DNA of 64,000 nt from Eubacterium sp. 14-2 (GTDB lineage: Bacteria > Bacillota > Clostridia > Lachnospirales > Lachnospiraceae), in the NCBI RefSeq assembly GCF_000403845.2, contig NZ_KE159567.1:690911-754910 (forward strand), written 5' to 3'. Under the pieces are notes generated by a model that was given only the letters and a program-made list of their open reading frames with translations, was not told the DNA's origin and searched no databases. Every line of letters begins with the position of its first letter. The stretch's first letter is position 1. Positions 17,684 through 26,790 of this stretch are shown here, piece by piece. A program made the position numbers and the translations under genes.

Positions 17684-19219
17684 ATGCAAACCGCTGAAAC
17701 ATCAAGAGAAAAGAACGTACTGCTGTCCATCCAGAATATACATAAATCTTTTGGCCTGAATCAGGTGCTGAAAGGTATCAATATGAAGCTGCAGGAAGGG
17801 GAAGTCCTCTCTTTAATAGGAGGAAACGGTGCAGGCAAGAGTACCCTGATGAAGATTATTATGGGTATTTATCAGCCTGATGAGGGCTGTATTTATATGA
17901 AAGGCAGCCAGGTACACCTTACGAAACCTTCCGTTGCCCTGGCCAACGGAATTTACATGGTGCCTCAGGAACCCATGCTGTTTCCGAATATGACGGTGGA
18001 GCAGAATATCATAATCGGATTTGAGGAAAAGCCTGCGGAACTCCGCAGAAGACTGATTGCCCAGATGGAAGAAGTGGGCTGGAAGATGGATCTGAACCGT
18101 AAGGCCAGCAGCCTGTCCATTGCGGAACAGCAGCTCGTGGAAATTTTAAGAGGACTGCTCAGGCAGGCCCGGATACTGATTCTGGATGAGCCTACCAGCG
18201 CCCTTACCTTCGATGAGGCGGAGAGCCTGTTTAAATGCGTGAATGACCTGCGTTCTAAAGGAATCGGAATTATCTATATTACCCACAGGCTTGCAGAGGT
18301 ATTTGAGATTTCCACCAGTGTTGCAATTATGCGGGATGGCGTGATTACCCTCAGCGGCCAGGTAAGTGAATTTACAAAAGAAGCCCTGGTGAAGGGCCTG
18401 CTTCCCGCTGACAGTGAGAAGGAGAAAGAGGAAGCGGAAGAAACCAGCCATGAGATTGATTATAAGAATCAGAACCCGATTCTGGAACTGAAGAATTTCA
18501 GCGGTTACGGATTCAACAATATTTCCCTGAAGCTGTATCCCGGTGAGATCCTGGGTGTGGCAGGTGTGGTGGGAGCGGGACGTACCGAGCTTGCCACAAC
18601 CATATTCGGCATGGACCAGGTACTGGGAGGAAAAGTTATTCTGGACGGAAAGGACATTACCGGCCTTTCCACCCGGAAAGTGCTGGAGGCCGGACTGAAC
18701 TATGTGCCGGAGGACAGACATCTCCACGGGCTGTTCAAGATTGCGGATGTTGCACAGAACACCACTTCCGCACTGCTGTCGCAAAAGTCCATGGGCAGGT
18801 TTTTGCTGAATCGGAAAAAAGAAAAAGAAGTGACACAGAAATACATAGATGATTTCCGCATTAAGGTAACGGGGCAGGCACAGCTTACCGGAAGTCTTTC
18901 CGGCGGAAATCAGCAGAAAATTGTAATTGGACGGAGCCTTTCCACTGCGCCCAAAGTAGTAATTCTGGATGAACCCACCCGCGGAATTGACGCCGGGGCC
19001 AGAGGAGATGTGTATTCCATTATCCATCATCTTCGGAAACAGGGAGTATCGGTTCTTCTGATTTCTTCCGATATGGAAGAACTTGTGGAACTTTCAGACC
19101 GGGTGGTGTCTGTATTCCAGGGCCGCATCAACGCGGAGTTTCAAAAAGCGGATATCAATCAGGATAATCTGATGGCGGCAGCTTTTGACGTTAAGACGGA
19201 GAAAGGAGTGGGAGCATGA
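17684..19219 (+). CDS. lsrA: AI-2 ABC importer, ATP-binding protein LsrA
   Basis: Tandem ABC ATPase (511 aa) that powers AI-2 import. The first nucleotide-binding domain has Walker A GGNGAGKST and ILDEPTSALT; its signature region is LSIAEQQLVEI. The second has a degenerate Walker A (GVVGAGRTEL), a full signature LSGGNQQKIVIGRSL and ILDEPTRGIDAGA, as usual for the ribose/AI-2 importer class. A start at 17657 is possible, but GGGGGAAAGG sits just before the ATG at 17684. The lsrC start overlaps its stop (ATGA). Confidence 0.93.
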   Translation: MQTAETSREKNVLLSIQNIHKSFGLNQVLKGINMKLQEGEVLSLIGGNGAGKSTLMKIIMGIYQPDEGCIYMKGSQVHLTKPSVALANGIYMVPQEPMLFPNMTVEQNIIIGFEEKPAELRRRLIAQMEEVGWKMDLNRKASSLSIAEQQLVEILRGLLRQARILILDEPTSALTFDEAESLFKCVNDLRSKGIGIIYITHRLAEVFEISTSVAIMRDGVITLSGQVSEFTKEALVKGLLPADSEKEKEEAEETSHEIDYKNQNPILELKNFSGYGFNNISLKLYPGEILGVAGVVGAGRTELATTIFGMDQVLGGKVILDGKDITGLSTRKVLEAGLNYVPEDRHLHGLFKIADVAQNTTSALLSQKSMGRFLLNRKKEKEVTQKYIDDFRIKVTGQAQLTGSLSGGNQQKIVIGRSLSTAPKVVILDEPTRGIDAGARGDVYSIIHHLRKQGVSVLLISSDMEELVELSDRVVSVFQGRINAEFQKADINQDNLMAAAFDVKTEKGVGA

Positions 19220-20235
19220 AGTACATTAAAAAACTCACAAAGGCGAGGGAATTCAGCAGCCTGCTGTTTTTAATCGTACTGTTTGCCATTGTGGGCTGCA
19301 TCAACATAAACTTTCTGGCGCCTTCCAGTATCGCAGCATGTTTTAATGACAGCGTGGTATTTACTCTGCTGGCAGTGGGTATGGCATTTGCCATTTTTAT
19401 AGGAGAGATTGACGTTTCCGTAGGAGCCAATCTGGGATTTACCGCGTCTGTGGTAGGTTCTCTGCTGCGGGACGGACACAACTGGATCTTCTGCTTTGCA
19501 GTGGGAATTTTAATCGGCGCAGCCATCGGCCTGATCAATGGATTTGGAGTGGCAGTGCTGAAAATCCCATCCCTGATTTTTACCCTTGGTACCAACGGAA
19601 TTTTACGCGGTCTGATTTATGTGTATACCAACGGTGCATGGGTGGAAAACCTGCCGGCTCCCTTTACCGCATTTGCGGCAAAACCGCTGGTGGCAAATCT
19701 GACAGTATTTTATACGGTAACGATTCTGGCGGTGATTGTAATACATATTATGCTGACCAGGACGAAAAAGGGAAAATATTTTATTGCAGTGGGTGACAAT
19801 GAGGGCGGTGCCCTTCTGGTTGGAATTCCCACGACCCGTACTAAAATCACAGCTTATGTGCTCTGCGGTGTTTTTGCAGCCATAGCAAGTATTTTATATG
19901 CTTCACGAATTGGATTTATCACAGCCATAGCAGGAAACGGTTATGAGATGAAAGCTATCGCAGCCTGTGTAATCGGAGGCATCAGCCTTTCGGGAGGACT
20001 GGGAAGCGTAATTGGAGCTTCCATCGGCGCGGTTATTATGTCAAGTGTCAGCCGTATTCTGGTATTTATGGGATTTTCTTCTGATTACGATAATACGATT
20101 ACCGGCGTTATGCTGATTACAATTGTGGTTCTGGATGCCCTTATGCAGAGAAATGCGGCGGAGCGGATCCGACGGGAGCGTCTGAAAGCCAGAGCGGCAA
20201 ATGTGTCGGGAAATAAAGGAGGTGAACAGGCATGA
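19216..20235 (+). CDS. lsrC: AI-2 ABC importer, permease LsrC
   Basis: Polytopic permease (339 aa) of the ribose/AI-2 family, with about nine hydrophobic segments. The family motif near the end (AACVIGGISLSGGLGSVIGASIGAVIM) and an internal GEIDVSVGANLGF stretch are present. It pairs with LsrD to form the membrane channel. Both its start and stop overlap neighbours by 4 bases, showing translational coupling in lsrA-lsrC-lsrD. On its own it could be mistaken for a ribose permease; the flanking lsr genes decide it. Confidence 0.9.
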   Translation: MKYIKKLTKAREFSSLLFLIVLFAIVGCININFLAPSSIAACFNDSVVFTLLAVGMAFAIFIGEIDVSVGANLGFTASVVGSLLRDGHNWIFCFAVGILIGAAIGLINGFGVAVLKIPSLIFTLGTNGILRGLIYVYTNGAWVENLPAPFTAFAAKPLVANLTVFYTVTILAVIVIHIMLTRTKKGKYFIAVGDNEGGALLVGIPTTRTKITAYVLCGVFAAIASILYASRIGFITAIAGNGYEMKAIAACVIGGISLSGGLGSVIGASIGAVIMSSVSRILVFMGFSSDYDNTITGVMLITIVVLDALMQRNAAERIRRERLKARAANVSGNKGGEQA

Positions 20236-21230
20236 AGGCGAAGAAATTTTTAAGCTGGGAAATGTTTCTTCTGATTATTCTGATTCTGGAATTTGTCATA
20301 TTTGGAGCAAAGAATCCCAAGTTTTTGATGCCGAGAGTGTTGTTTGCCAGTGTAAATGACTTTATTGCCATATGTTTTATTGCACTGTTCGTAACCTTTG
20401 TTATGATTACCGGAGGAATTGATATTCAGGCAGCTTCCATTGTAGGCCTTACTTCTATTATTATTGGTGTGGGCTGGCAGGACGGAGGCATGAATATCTG
20501 GGTGGCGTCCATTCTTGCCATTGTGGCAGCGGCAGTTTGCGGAGCCCTTTCCGGATTCTTTATCGCCTACTGCGGCGTGCAGGCCATGGTGGTCACGCTG
20601 GGCGGAAGTTTCCTGTATGCAGGATTTGCATTGCTGGTGTCTAACTTTTCCGCTTCGGAGGCTTACCAGGGAATCAGCGGATTTCCCGACAGTTTTAAGA
20701 TTATTTCCAAGTTCAAGCTGTTTGGCGTAATACCGAGTCAGCTCCTGGTGTTTATCGTACTGATTATCATTGCCTATATTCTGCTTCACAGGACAAAATA
20801 CGGAAGAAGTATTTTCCTGGTGGGTATCAATCAGGAGGCGGCAGAATATTCCGGCATCAATACCAGGCTTGTAATTTTAAGTACCTATGTATTGTCGGCA
20901 GTCAGCGCAGCCTTTGCGGGAATTATGCTTACTTCCTATCTGGGAACCGCCAAAAGTGATCTGGGTGCGAACCTGACGCTGAATATTATTACAGCGGTGG
21001 TGCTGGGCGGTACCCTCAGTACAGGAGGAAAGGGAAGTGTAATCGGAACTGCCCTGGCCGCTCTGGTTATCGGTATTTTAAGATTTGGTCTTTCCCTTTG
21101 TTTCCGGGTGAATACCCAGTACCTGGATATTCCGGTGGGAGTTCTGCTTCTTGTGGTAGTTATCGGCCGGGCTATTGTATCCAGACCGGAGACAGCAGCA
21201 TTTTTCAAAAAGCTGAAGAAGGAATCATAA
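20232..21230 (+). CDS. lsrD: AI-2 ABC importer, permease LsrD
   Basis: Second permease (332 aa), same fold as LsrC with about nine hydrophobic segments. Conserved stretches are MITGGIDIQAASIVGLTSI in the first half and ITAVVLGGTLSTGGKGSVIGT in the second. AAAGGAGGTGAAC at its start gives a strong ribosome site inside the end of lsrC. It is followed by a 52-base gap to lsrB. Confidence 0.9.
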   Translation: MKAKKFLSWEMFLLIILILEFVIFGAKNPKFLMPRVLFASVNDFIAICFIALFVTFVMITGGIDIQAASIVGLTSIIIGVGWQDGGMNIWVASILAIVAAAVCGALSGFFIAYCGVQAMVVTLGGSFLYAGFALLVSNFSASEAYQGISGFPDSFKIISKFKLFGVIPSQLLVFIVLIIIAYILLHRTKYGRSIFLVGINQEAAEYSGINTRLVILSTYVLSAVSAAFAGIMLTSYLGTAKSDLGANLTLNIITAVVLGGTLSTGGKGSVIGTALAALVIGILRFGLSLCFRVNTQYLDIPVGVLLLVVVIGRAIVSRPETAAFFKKLKKES

Positions 21231-21282
21231 GTTTATTCATGGCATAAGCCATTGGATATAGTATAAAAAGGAGGAAAAAGCA

Positions 21283-22494
21283 ATGAAAATGAAAAAAGTT
21301 TTGTCACTCGCACTTGCATTATCCCTGGCTCTTTCACTGACAGCCTGCGGCGGAAATAATGCAGACACTTCCACTCCCGCAAAAGAGGATTCCAACACAG
21401 AAGCGGATGATTCGGCAAAAGACGATGTGGAAGAAAAAGAAACTCCGGAAGAAAACGCTGACGACGGCGAAACAGCAGATGACACATCTTCTGAAGGCGG
21501 CGCAGATGTTTCCGGTAAGACGGTTGTATTTATCCCGAAGGTAACCGGTAATGCATTCTTTGAAGCAGCAAACGACGGTGCTCAGAAATATGCGAAAGAC
21601 TGGGGCTTCACGGTTGAATACGAAGGAAGCGCAACAGCAGGTACAGCAGAGCAGGTAGAAGTAATTAACAAGGCAGTAGCAAGCGGCGCAGACGCAATCT
21701 GCATTTCCACCGTAGACGCAGCAGGCGTAAGAGATGCATTAATGGAAGCAAAAGACGCAGGCGTTGCTGTATGTACCTGGGACTCTGACGCAGAAGCAGA
21801 CGCACGTGCGCTGATGGTATCTCAGGGTACTCCTGAAATCCTTGGCCAGATGCTGGTAGACATGTCCGTAGACGCTCTGAAGAAACGCGGCGTGGATCCG
21901 GAAAAAGATGAAGTAAACTATGTATGGCATTATTCACAGGCAACTGTTACAGACCAGAACTCCTGGCAGGTGGCAGGCGAAGCTATTATCGCAGAGAAAT
22001 ATCCGAACTGGAAAAAGGTTGCTGACAACTATTACTCCAACCAGGATGCGGAACAGGCAGTTACCACAGGTGCGGCAATTCTGGACGCTTATCCGGACAT
22101 TGACCTGATTATCTGTAACGACTCCACAGCGCTTCCGGGCCAGTTAAAAGCAGCTCAGAACAAAGGTATTACAAAAGACGATATGACCATTACCGGTTTT
22201 GCAACTCCTCAGGCTATCAAAGAATACTGCGAAGCAGGCGTTCTGTATGAATGGGGTCTGTGGGACTGCGGAATCCAGGGTGCTCTTGGATGTTATCTTG
22301 CAGCTTACATAGCAGCAGGCAATGATGTGGCAGTTGGCGACAAGATTAATGTACCTGGAATCGGCGAAGTTGAAGTTATGGCAAATGACTGCCTGAACGA
22401 AGGCGACACAACAGCCGACAAGAACAACGGTGTTGTTCTCCTTCCGGAACGTGTAATCTTTGATGAAACAAATGTAAATGACTATAACTTCTAA
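21283..22494 (+). CDS. lsrB: AI-2-binding lipoprotein LsrB
   Basis: Extracellular AI-2 receptor for the importer (403 aa). A lipoprotein signal ends at SLTACGG; Cys23 would be lipidated. Residues 24-75 are an acidic, Glu/Asp/Thr-rich tether, longer than usual. The binding domain closely follows enterobacterial LsrB: FIPKVTGNAFFEAANDG, TWDSDAEADARA, TVTDQNSW and the C-terminus NGVVLLPERVIF. The ligand Lys, Asp, Asp-Gln and Pro appear conserved. The residue two after that Pro is Gln in ALPGQLKAAQ, whereas my memory of the enterobacterial protein has Ala. The ribosome site is AAAAGGAGG. Confidence 0.93.
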   Translation: MKMKKVLSLALALSLALSLTACGGNNADTSTPAKEDSNTEADDSAKDDVEEKETPEENADDGETADDTSSEGGADVSGKTVVFIPKVTGNAFFEAANDGAQKYAKDWGFTVEYEGSATAGTAEQVEVINKAVASGADAICISTVDAAGVRDALMEAKDAGVAVCTWDSDAEADARALMVSQGTPEILGQMLVDMSVDALKKRGVDPEKDEVNYVWHYSQATVTDQNSWQVAGEAIIAEKYPNWKKVADNYYSNQDAEQAVTTGAAILDAYPDIDLIICNDSTALPGQLKAAQNKGITKDDMTITGFATPQAIKEYCEAGVLYEWGLWDCGIQGALGCYLAAYIAAGNDVAVGDKINVPGIGEVEVMANDCLNEGDTTADKNNGVVLLPERVIFDETNVNDYNF

Positions 22495-22617
22495 AACAAA
22501 GTGAAGTAGTTGCAGCAGGGAAGGTATCAGAACTGCTGCAGGTGATTTGGAGAGCAGCCACCGTTTCATATGTAAACAGTGGTTGCTTTCTGTAAAAAGA
22601 CAGGAGGCTGAATAAAA

Positions 22618-23499
22618 ATGGCAGATGTAGATGGCTTAAAAGTGGCGAAAGATTATAAAGTTTCCGTACCTTTTGCAAATCAGGGAAATTTCCATGTAAA
22701 GGGTGCCAACAACCTGGACTGGGGTATGAAAAAGCACCTTTCCAATATTTTTGACCCGGCAAGCGGCAATACAGTGATGTTTGCCTTTGACCACGGATAT
22801 TTCATGGGCTCTACCGCAGGACTGGAAAGACTGGATATTCTGATTCCTCAGTTAATTCCATACGTGGATGTACTGATGGGAACCAGAGGAGCTCTTCGTA
22901 CCTGTGTTCCGCCGGAATGCCGCAAAGGAATCGCCCTTCGTACCACTTCCGGTTCTTCCATGCTGGAAGATGATCTTTCCCATGAAGTAGTTGCAGTGGA
23001 TATTGAAGATGCAATTCGTATGAATGCAGACTGTATGGCAATCCAGACCTTTATCGGTGCAGACGGACAGCTTTCCAGCCTGGACAATCTCTCAAAGACC
23101 GTCAATGCAGGACTTCGCTACAGCATTCCTACCATGGGCGTGGTGGCAGTAGGAAAGCAGATGGAGCGGACAGACCGGTTCTTTAAGCTGGCAACCAGAA
23201 TTCTGGCGGAGCTGGGCGCGAACATCATTAAAACCTATAACTGTGAAAACTTTGAAGAAGTAGTGGCAGCCTGCCCGGTACCTATCGTAGTGGCAGGAGG
23301 CAAAAAACTTCCGGAGAAGGAGGCCCTGACCCTGGCTTACGAAGTAATCAGCAAGGGCGCAAGAGGTGTTGACATGGGACGTAATATTTTCCAGAGTCAG
23401 GATCCGGTGGCAATGGCACAGGCGGTAAATATGGTGGTACATAAAGGCGCTACCGATAAAGAAGCCTATGAATTCTTCCTTGACACCAAAAAGGACTGA
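22618..23499 (+). CDS. lsrF: phospho-AI-2 thiolase LsrF
   Basis: Class I aldolase-fold enzyme (293 aa) that transfers the acetyl group of phosphorylated, isomerised AI-2 to CoA, ending the signal. It follows E. coli LsrF almost throughout: NNLDWGMKKHLSNIFDP, FAFDHGYFMGSTAGLERLD, VPIVVAGGKKLPEKEAL, GVDMGRNIFQS. The Schiff-base Lys is Lys205 in IIKTYN. It is the last gene of the lsrACDBF operon, 123 bases after lsrB with its own AGGAGG; a clear terminator follows. Confidence 0.94.
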   Translation: MADVDGLKVAKDYKVSVPFANQGNFHVKGANNLDWGMKKHLSNIFDPASGNTVMFAFDHGYFMGSTAGLERLDILIPQLIPYVDVLMGTRGALRTCVPPECRKGIALRTTSGSSMLEDDLSHEVVAVDIEDAIRMNADCMAIQTFIGADGQLSSLDNLSKTVNAGLRYSIPTMGVVAVGKQMERTDRFFKLATRILAELGANIIKTYNCENFEEVVAACPVPIVVAGGKKLPEKEALTLAYEVISKGARGVDMGRNIFQSQDPVAMAQAVNMVVHKGATDKEAYEFFLDTKKD

Positions 23500-23576
23500 A
23501 TATAAAATAAAGTTCTGGCAACTATATGTATCACAGGAAAAACGGTTGGATTTCCTGTGTGATAAAAGACATGATT

Positions 23577-23610
23577 CCCCGGTTTCATACAGATGTGGAA
23601 CCGGGGTTTT
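23577..23610 (+). terminator. terminator of the lsrACDBF operon
   Basis: CCCCGGTT/AACCGGGG stem followed by TTTT. A second hairpin (arms near ATCACAGGAAA/TTTCCTGTG) lies just before it at 23529-23564 and may stabilise the mRNA end. Confidence 0.85.
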
Positions 23611-23658
23611 AAAGTTTTACGGGAGTTTGCGAAGCAGCAGAAAGGAAGGTGGCGCAGG

Positions 23659-24129
23659 ATGAAATATGCAGTTGTTGCGGCATCTGTGTTTGCCGGAGAT
23701 TTTTTTCTGAAAAAGCATATGGAAGAACAGCGGGATATGCAGGAAAGAACAGAAATCCTGGGAGGGAAACTGGTGCTGAAAAAATATCATAACAGAGGGG
23801 CGGCGCTGAATTTTATGGAAAAACGGCCGAAACTGGTGAAAGGAGTCAGCGGAGGAATTCTTCTGGCTTTGAGCCTTCTGTGGTCTGGTATGTTACGAAA
23901 AGAGAAAAATCCCGGTGTACTGGCGGGGCTGAGCCTTGCTTTAGGAGGCGGAGCCAGTAATCTTCATGACCGTATTATGAGAGGATACGTGGTGGATTAT
24001 TTCAGTTTCCGTACGCCCTGGAAAAAACTGAATCAGATCGTGTTCAATCTTTCGGATATGTGTATTTTCCTGGGATGCTTTCTGATTATTTTCTCCGGAA
24101 GAGACCTTTTCGCGTATCAGCCGGAATGA
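23659..24129 (+). CDS. signal peptidase II (LspA)-like membrane protease
   Basis: Membrane aspartic protease of the LspA type (156 aa), which removes signal peptides from prolipoproteins. Four hydrophobic segments are visible. Conserved elements are HNRGAALNF, the GGGASNLHDR motif (Asp104), Asp113 in GYVVDYFSF and Asp133 in FNLSD; the last two correspond to the catalytic pair. The ATG at 23659 has AAAGGAAGG 9 bases upstream; an earlier in-frame start overlaps the lsr terminator. It may be a second copy beside a housekeeping lspA elsewhere, which I cannot see. Confidence 0.82.
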   Translation: MKYAVVAASVFAGDFFLKKHMEEQRDMQERTEILGGKLVLKKYHNRGAALNFMEKRPKLVKGVSGGILLALSLLWSGMLRKEKNPGVLAGLSLALGGGASNLHDRIMRGYVVDYFSFRTPWKKLNQIVFNLSDMCIFLGCFLIIFSGRDLFAYQPE

Positions 24130-24150
24130 AAAAGATCTTCCCGGAAAAGA

Positions 24151-24197
24151 AAAAACTGCTGTAAACACTGTATTCAGTGCTTACAACAGTTTTTTTT
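24151..24197 (+). terminator. intrinsic terminator after the lspA-like gene
   Basis: AAAAACTGCTGTAA pairs with TTACAaCAGTTTTT around a CACTG/CAGTG inner stem, followed by a run of T. It lies between convergent genes and may act on both strands. Confidence 0.85.
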
Positions 24198-24289
24198 AAT
24201 CAATTATAATCATCAATATTCTAATATCATAATAAAAACAAAAAATTCTATATTATTGACAAAGGCACATTGTGAAAAAACTGATTAAA

Positions 24290-24490
24290 TTAATGAACTA
24301 CAGTTACGTTTACAGCCTGGGGTCCTTTGGAACCTTCTGTAACATCAAACTCTACTGCAGCACCTTCTTCCAAGGATTTGAAGCCTTCCATATTCAGTCC
24401 GGAATAATGAACAAATACGTCATTTCCGGATTCATCGGAAATGAAGCCGTATCCTTTTTGGTTATTAAACCATTTTACTGTACCCTGCAT
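24290..24490 (-). CDS. cold-shock domain protein (CspA family)
   Basis: Single cold-shock domain protein (66 aa) that binds single-stranded nucleic acid and melts mRNA structure. The RNP motifs KGYGFI and DVFVHYS are intact, starting from [23 protein letters not shown] lies 6 bases before the ATG at 24490. Its upstream region carries a GCTATA/TATAGC hairpin next to the ribosome site. It sits alone between convergent and same-strand neighbours. Confidence 0.96.
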   Translation of the reverse strand: MQGTVKWFNNQKGYGFISDESGNDVFVHYSGLNMEGFKSLEEGAAVEFDVTEGSKGPQAVNVTVVH

Positions 24491-24725
24491 GTCACTACCT
24501 CCAATAAATAATAAAATCATCATATGCTATAGTTATTTATAGCATGGGACAATGGTAACATATAAAGTGAAAAAAGTAAAGGAATATTCCAGTAAATTTT
24601 AAAAAAATTGTAAAAAATGGTTGTTAATACGAAATTCAACCCTTGACAGACGGATTTTGGCACAGAAAAAAGAACATACGTTTTGCAATGTCCGTGAAAT
24701 GGTTCCTCCAGAGTAAAATCGGACG

Positions 24726-25241
24726 TTACACATGGGAAGCCAGCGGTTCTACGGCAATCCCGTGTTTCCGGAAAAACAGTTTTACCATGTCGTCCCATCC
24801 GTGCTCCAGAGATTTGTCCATGGAAAAAATGCGGCAGGAAATTCCTGTGGTACAGATAAGCTGCTGATTCTGATATTTCAGATTCAGGTACATGCCGGAA
24901 ACATCTTCAGCAGAAAATCCGCTGTTTATGGATGAAACAGTCCGTTTCAGATTTTCGGCAGAAAGCAGGAATACGAATTTGAAAGAGGAGGGCGGACGCT
25001 TTCCCCTGATTATCTGGAAACATACCGGACGTACCAGAGAGAAGGGAATATATGATTCCTGAGCCACCAGTTCGTAATGTTCGTCTTCCGGGCTGAAAAA
25101 GTCAGCTCTGGCATGTCCGTCTAACAGATATGTCATGCAGGTGGTAATGGAACCTTCGGACAGCAGAAAACTGTCAAAGGTATCTGTGCGTAACAGTATA
25201 TTCATAAATTCTTTTACATCCAGAATGGAAAGTGCAGTCAT
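24726..25241 (-). CDS. conserved hypothetical protein, resembles DUF5721
   Basis: Soluble protein of 171 aa with no signal peptide or membrane segment. From memory the N-terminus (MTALSILDVKEFMNILLRTDTFDSFLL) resembles the Lachnospiraceae family DUF5721, whose function is not known. GGAGGTATCAT gives a strong ribosome site before the ATG at 25241; the longer frame upstream lacks one. It is monocistronic in appearance. Confidence 0.7.
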   Translation of the reverse strand: MTALSILDVKEFMNILLRTDTFDSFLLSEGSITTCMTYLLDGHARADFFSPEDEHYELVAQESYIPFSLVRPVCFQIIRGKRPPSSFKFVFLLSAENLKRTVSSINSGFSAEDVSGMYLNLKYQNQQLICTTGISCRIFSMDKSLEHGWDDMVKLFFRKHGIAVEPLASHV

Positions 25242-25347
25242 ATGATACCTCCGGGATATAAAACAGTTGTGTGAAACATGGAACATTATATTACAGAATC
25301 GCTAAAAACACAAGGATGATATGGTAGAAATGAAAAGACAAATGTGA

Positions 25348-25353
25348 TATAAT
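25348..25353 (+). promoter_or_regulatory. -10 element of the M18 aminopeptidase gene
   Basis: TATAAT within GTGATATAATATGC, 72 bases before the start codon. The -35 position (TAGAAA) is poor, so an activator may be needed. Confidence 0.45.
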
Positions 25354-25424
25354 ATGCACTGGACAGATCTGAGTGCAAAACAATACGAAATAATTATAAC
25401 AGAATAGATTTCAGGAGGCAGAGC

Positions 25425-26711
25425 ATGGAACAGACAGAACAGAAATTATTCAGATTGCTGGAAAAGGGAACCAGTGCGGTTCTGGTGGTACGGGAAGCGG
25501 AGAGACAGCTTAAGGAGGCAGGATTTGAAGAACTGCAATTCAACCAGACCTGGGGGCTGTCGGAAAATGGAAAATATTATGTGAAGCATCACGATACCAC
25601 CCTGTTTGCCTTTACCACAGGAGAACAGGCTGAACCCCGGAATAAAATTCGTATCGGCGCGGCCCATACGGATTTTCCATGTTTGAGAATAAAACCCAGT
25701 CCCGATGTATCTGCCGGCGGATACGGGCAGGTCAATACAGAAGTGTATGGAGGAGCCATTTTAAACACCTGGCTGGACAGACCTCTGAGCATTTCCGGAC
25801 GAGTGGCGGTGGAAAGCAAAGATGTGATGCATCCGGACATGCGTTATCTTTCTGTGGAAAGGCCTTTGTTCGTGATTCCCAATCTGGCCATTCATATGAA
25901 CCGTGATGTAAATAAAGGGGTGGAACTGAATAAACAGACAGATATGCTCCCCATTCTTGGCCTGCTGGGAGAAGAAAAAGAAGAACATATGCTGATGAAA
26001 TTCCTGGCAGAGGAACTTAAGGTGGAAGAAGAAAAGATACTGGACTATGAACTGTGGGTATACTGTATGGAAGAGCCCCGGTATCTGGGGCGACAGCAGG
26101 AATTTATCCTTTCCCCCAGACTGGATAATCTGACCTCGGTGCAGGCCCTTCTCACAGGCCTTACAGAAAGCCGGCCGGCCCGCGGGCTGAATGTTGTGGC
26201 TTTATTTGACCATGAAGAGGTGGGCTGTTATACAAAGCAGGGGGCAGGCTCCATGATGCTGCTGAATCTTCTGGAAAAAATCCATGACAGTCAGGGAAAA
26301 TCTGCAGCCCAGACCAGGGAAAGCCTGTATGACGCCTTTTTACTGTCACTGGATGTGGCTCATGGCCTTCATCCCAACCAGATGGGAAAAATGGATATTA
26401 CAAATAAACCGGTGCTGGGAAAAGGGCTGTGTATCAAAGAGGCTTCCTCCCAGTCCTATGCCACAGACTGTGAGGCGGTGGCAGTTGTGGAACAGATTTG
26501 CAGGAGAAATAAAATTCCTTATCAGAAATTTGTGAATCGTTCCGATATGCCGGGCGGAGGGACCCTTGGCTCTATTGCTTCGGCCATTCTTCCGGTGCGG
26601 ACGGTGGATGTGGGAGTGCCTCTGCTGGCCATGCATTCCGCAGTGGAAACCATGGGCGCTGCCGATATGAAATCTCTGACCAGTCTGGTCACCGCATTTT
26701 TTCAGGCGTAA
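25425..26711 (+). CDS. M18 family zinc aminopeptidase
   Basis: Cytosolic metalloaminopeptidase (428 aa) that trims acidic N-terminal residues from peptides. The dinuclear-zinc motifs are present in order: AAHTDFPCLR, SPRLDNLTS, FDHEEVG, LSLDVAHGLHPN and LLAMHSAVETMG. Length is normal for the family, which forms large tetrahedral dodecamers. AGGAGG precedes the start by 8 bases. It stands alone, with its own promoter. Confidence 0.95.
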   Translation: MEQTEQKLFRLLEKGTSAVLVVREAERQLKEAGFEELQFNQTWGLSENGKYYVKHHDTTLFAFTTGEQAEPRNKIRIGAAHTDFPCLRIKPSPDVSAGGYGQVNTEVYGGAILNTWLDRPLSISGRVAVESKDVMHPDMRYLSVERPLFVIPNLAIHMNRDVNKGVELNKQTDMLPILGLLGEEKEEHMLMKFLAEELKVEEEKILDYELWVYCMEEPRYLGRQQEFILSPRLDNLTSVQALLTGLTESRPARGLNVVALFDHEEVGCYTKQGAGSMMLLNLLEKIHDSQGKSAAQTRESLYDAFLLSLDVAHGLHPNQMGKMDITNKPVLGKGLCIKEASSQSYATDCEAVAVVEQICRRNKIPYQKFVNRSDMPGGGTLGSIASAILPVRTVDVGVPLLAMHSAVETMGAADMKSLTSLVTAFFQA

Positions 26712-26790
26712 CCGGAACAAAGGGAGCAGATTCCCTTCAACAGGTCCGTAATTTTGGACGCATAATATAATGTAAGGAAGGTAGTTGGAA

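Noticed and set aside
19216-21230. Ribose or simple-sugar permeases
   Set aside because: The permeases alone could be read so, but lsrK, lsrR, lsrB and lsrF on both sides are specific to AI-2.
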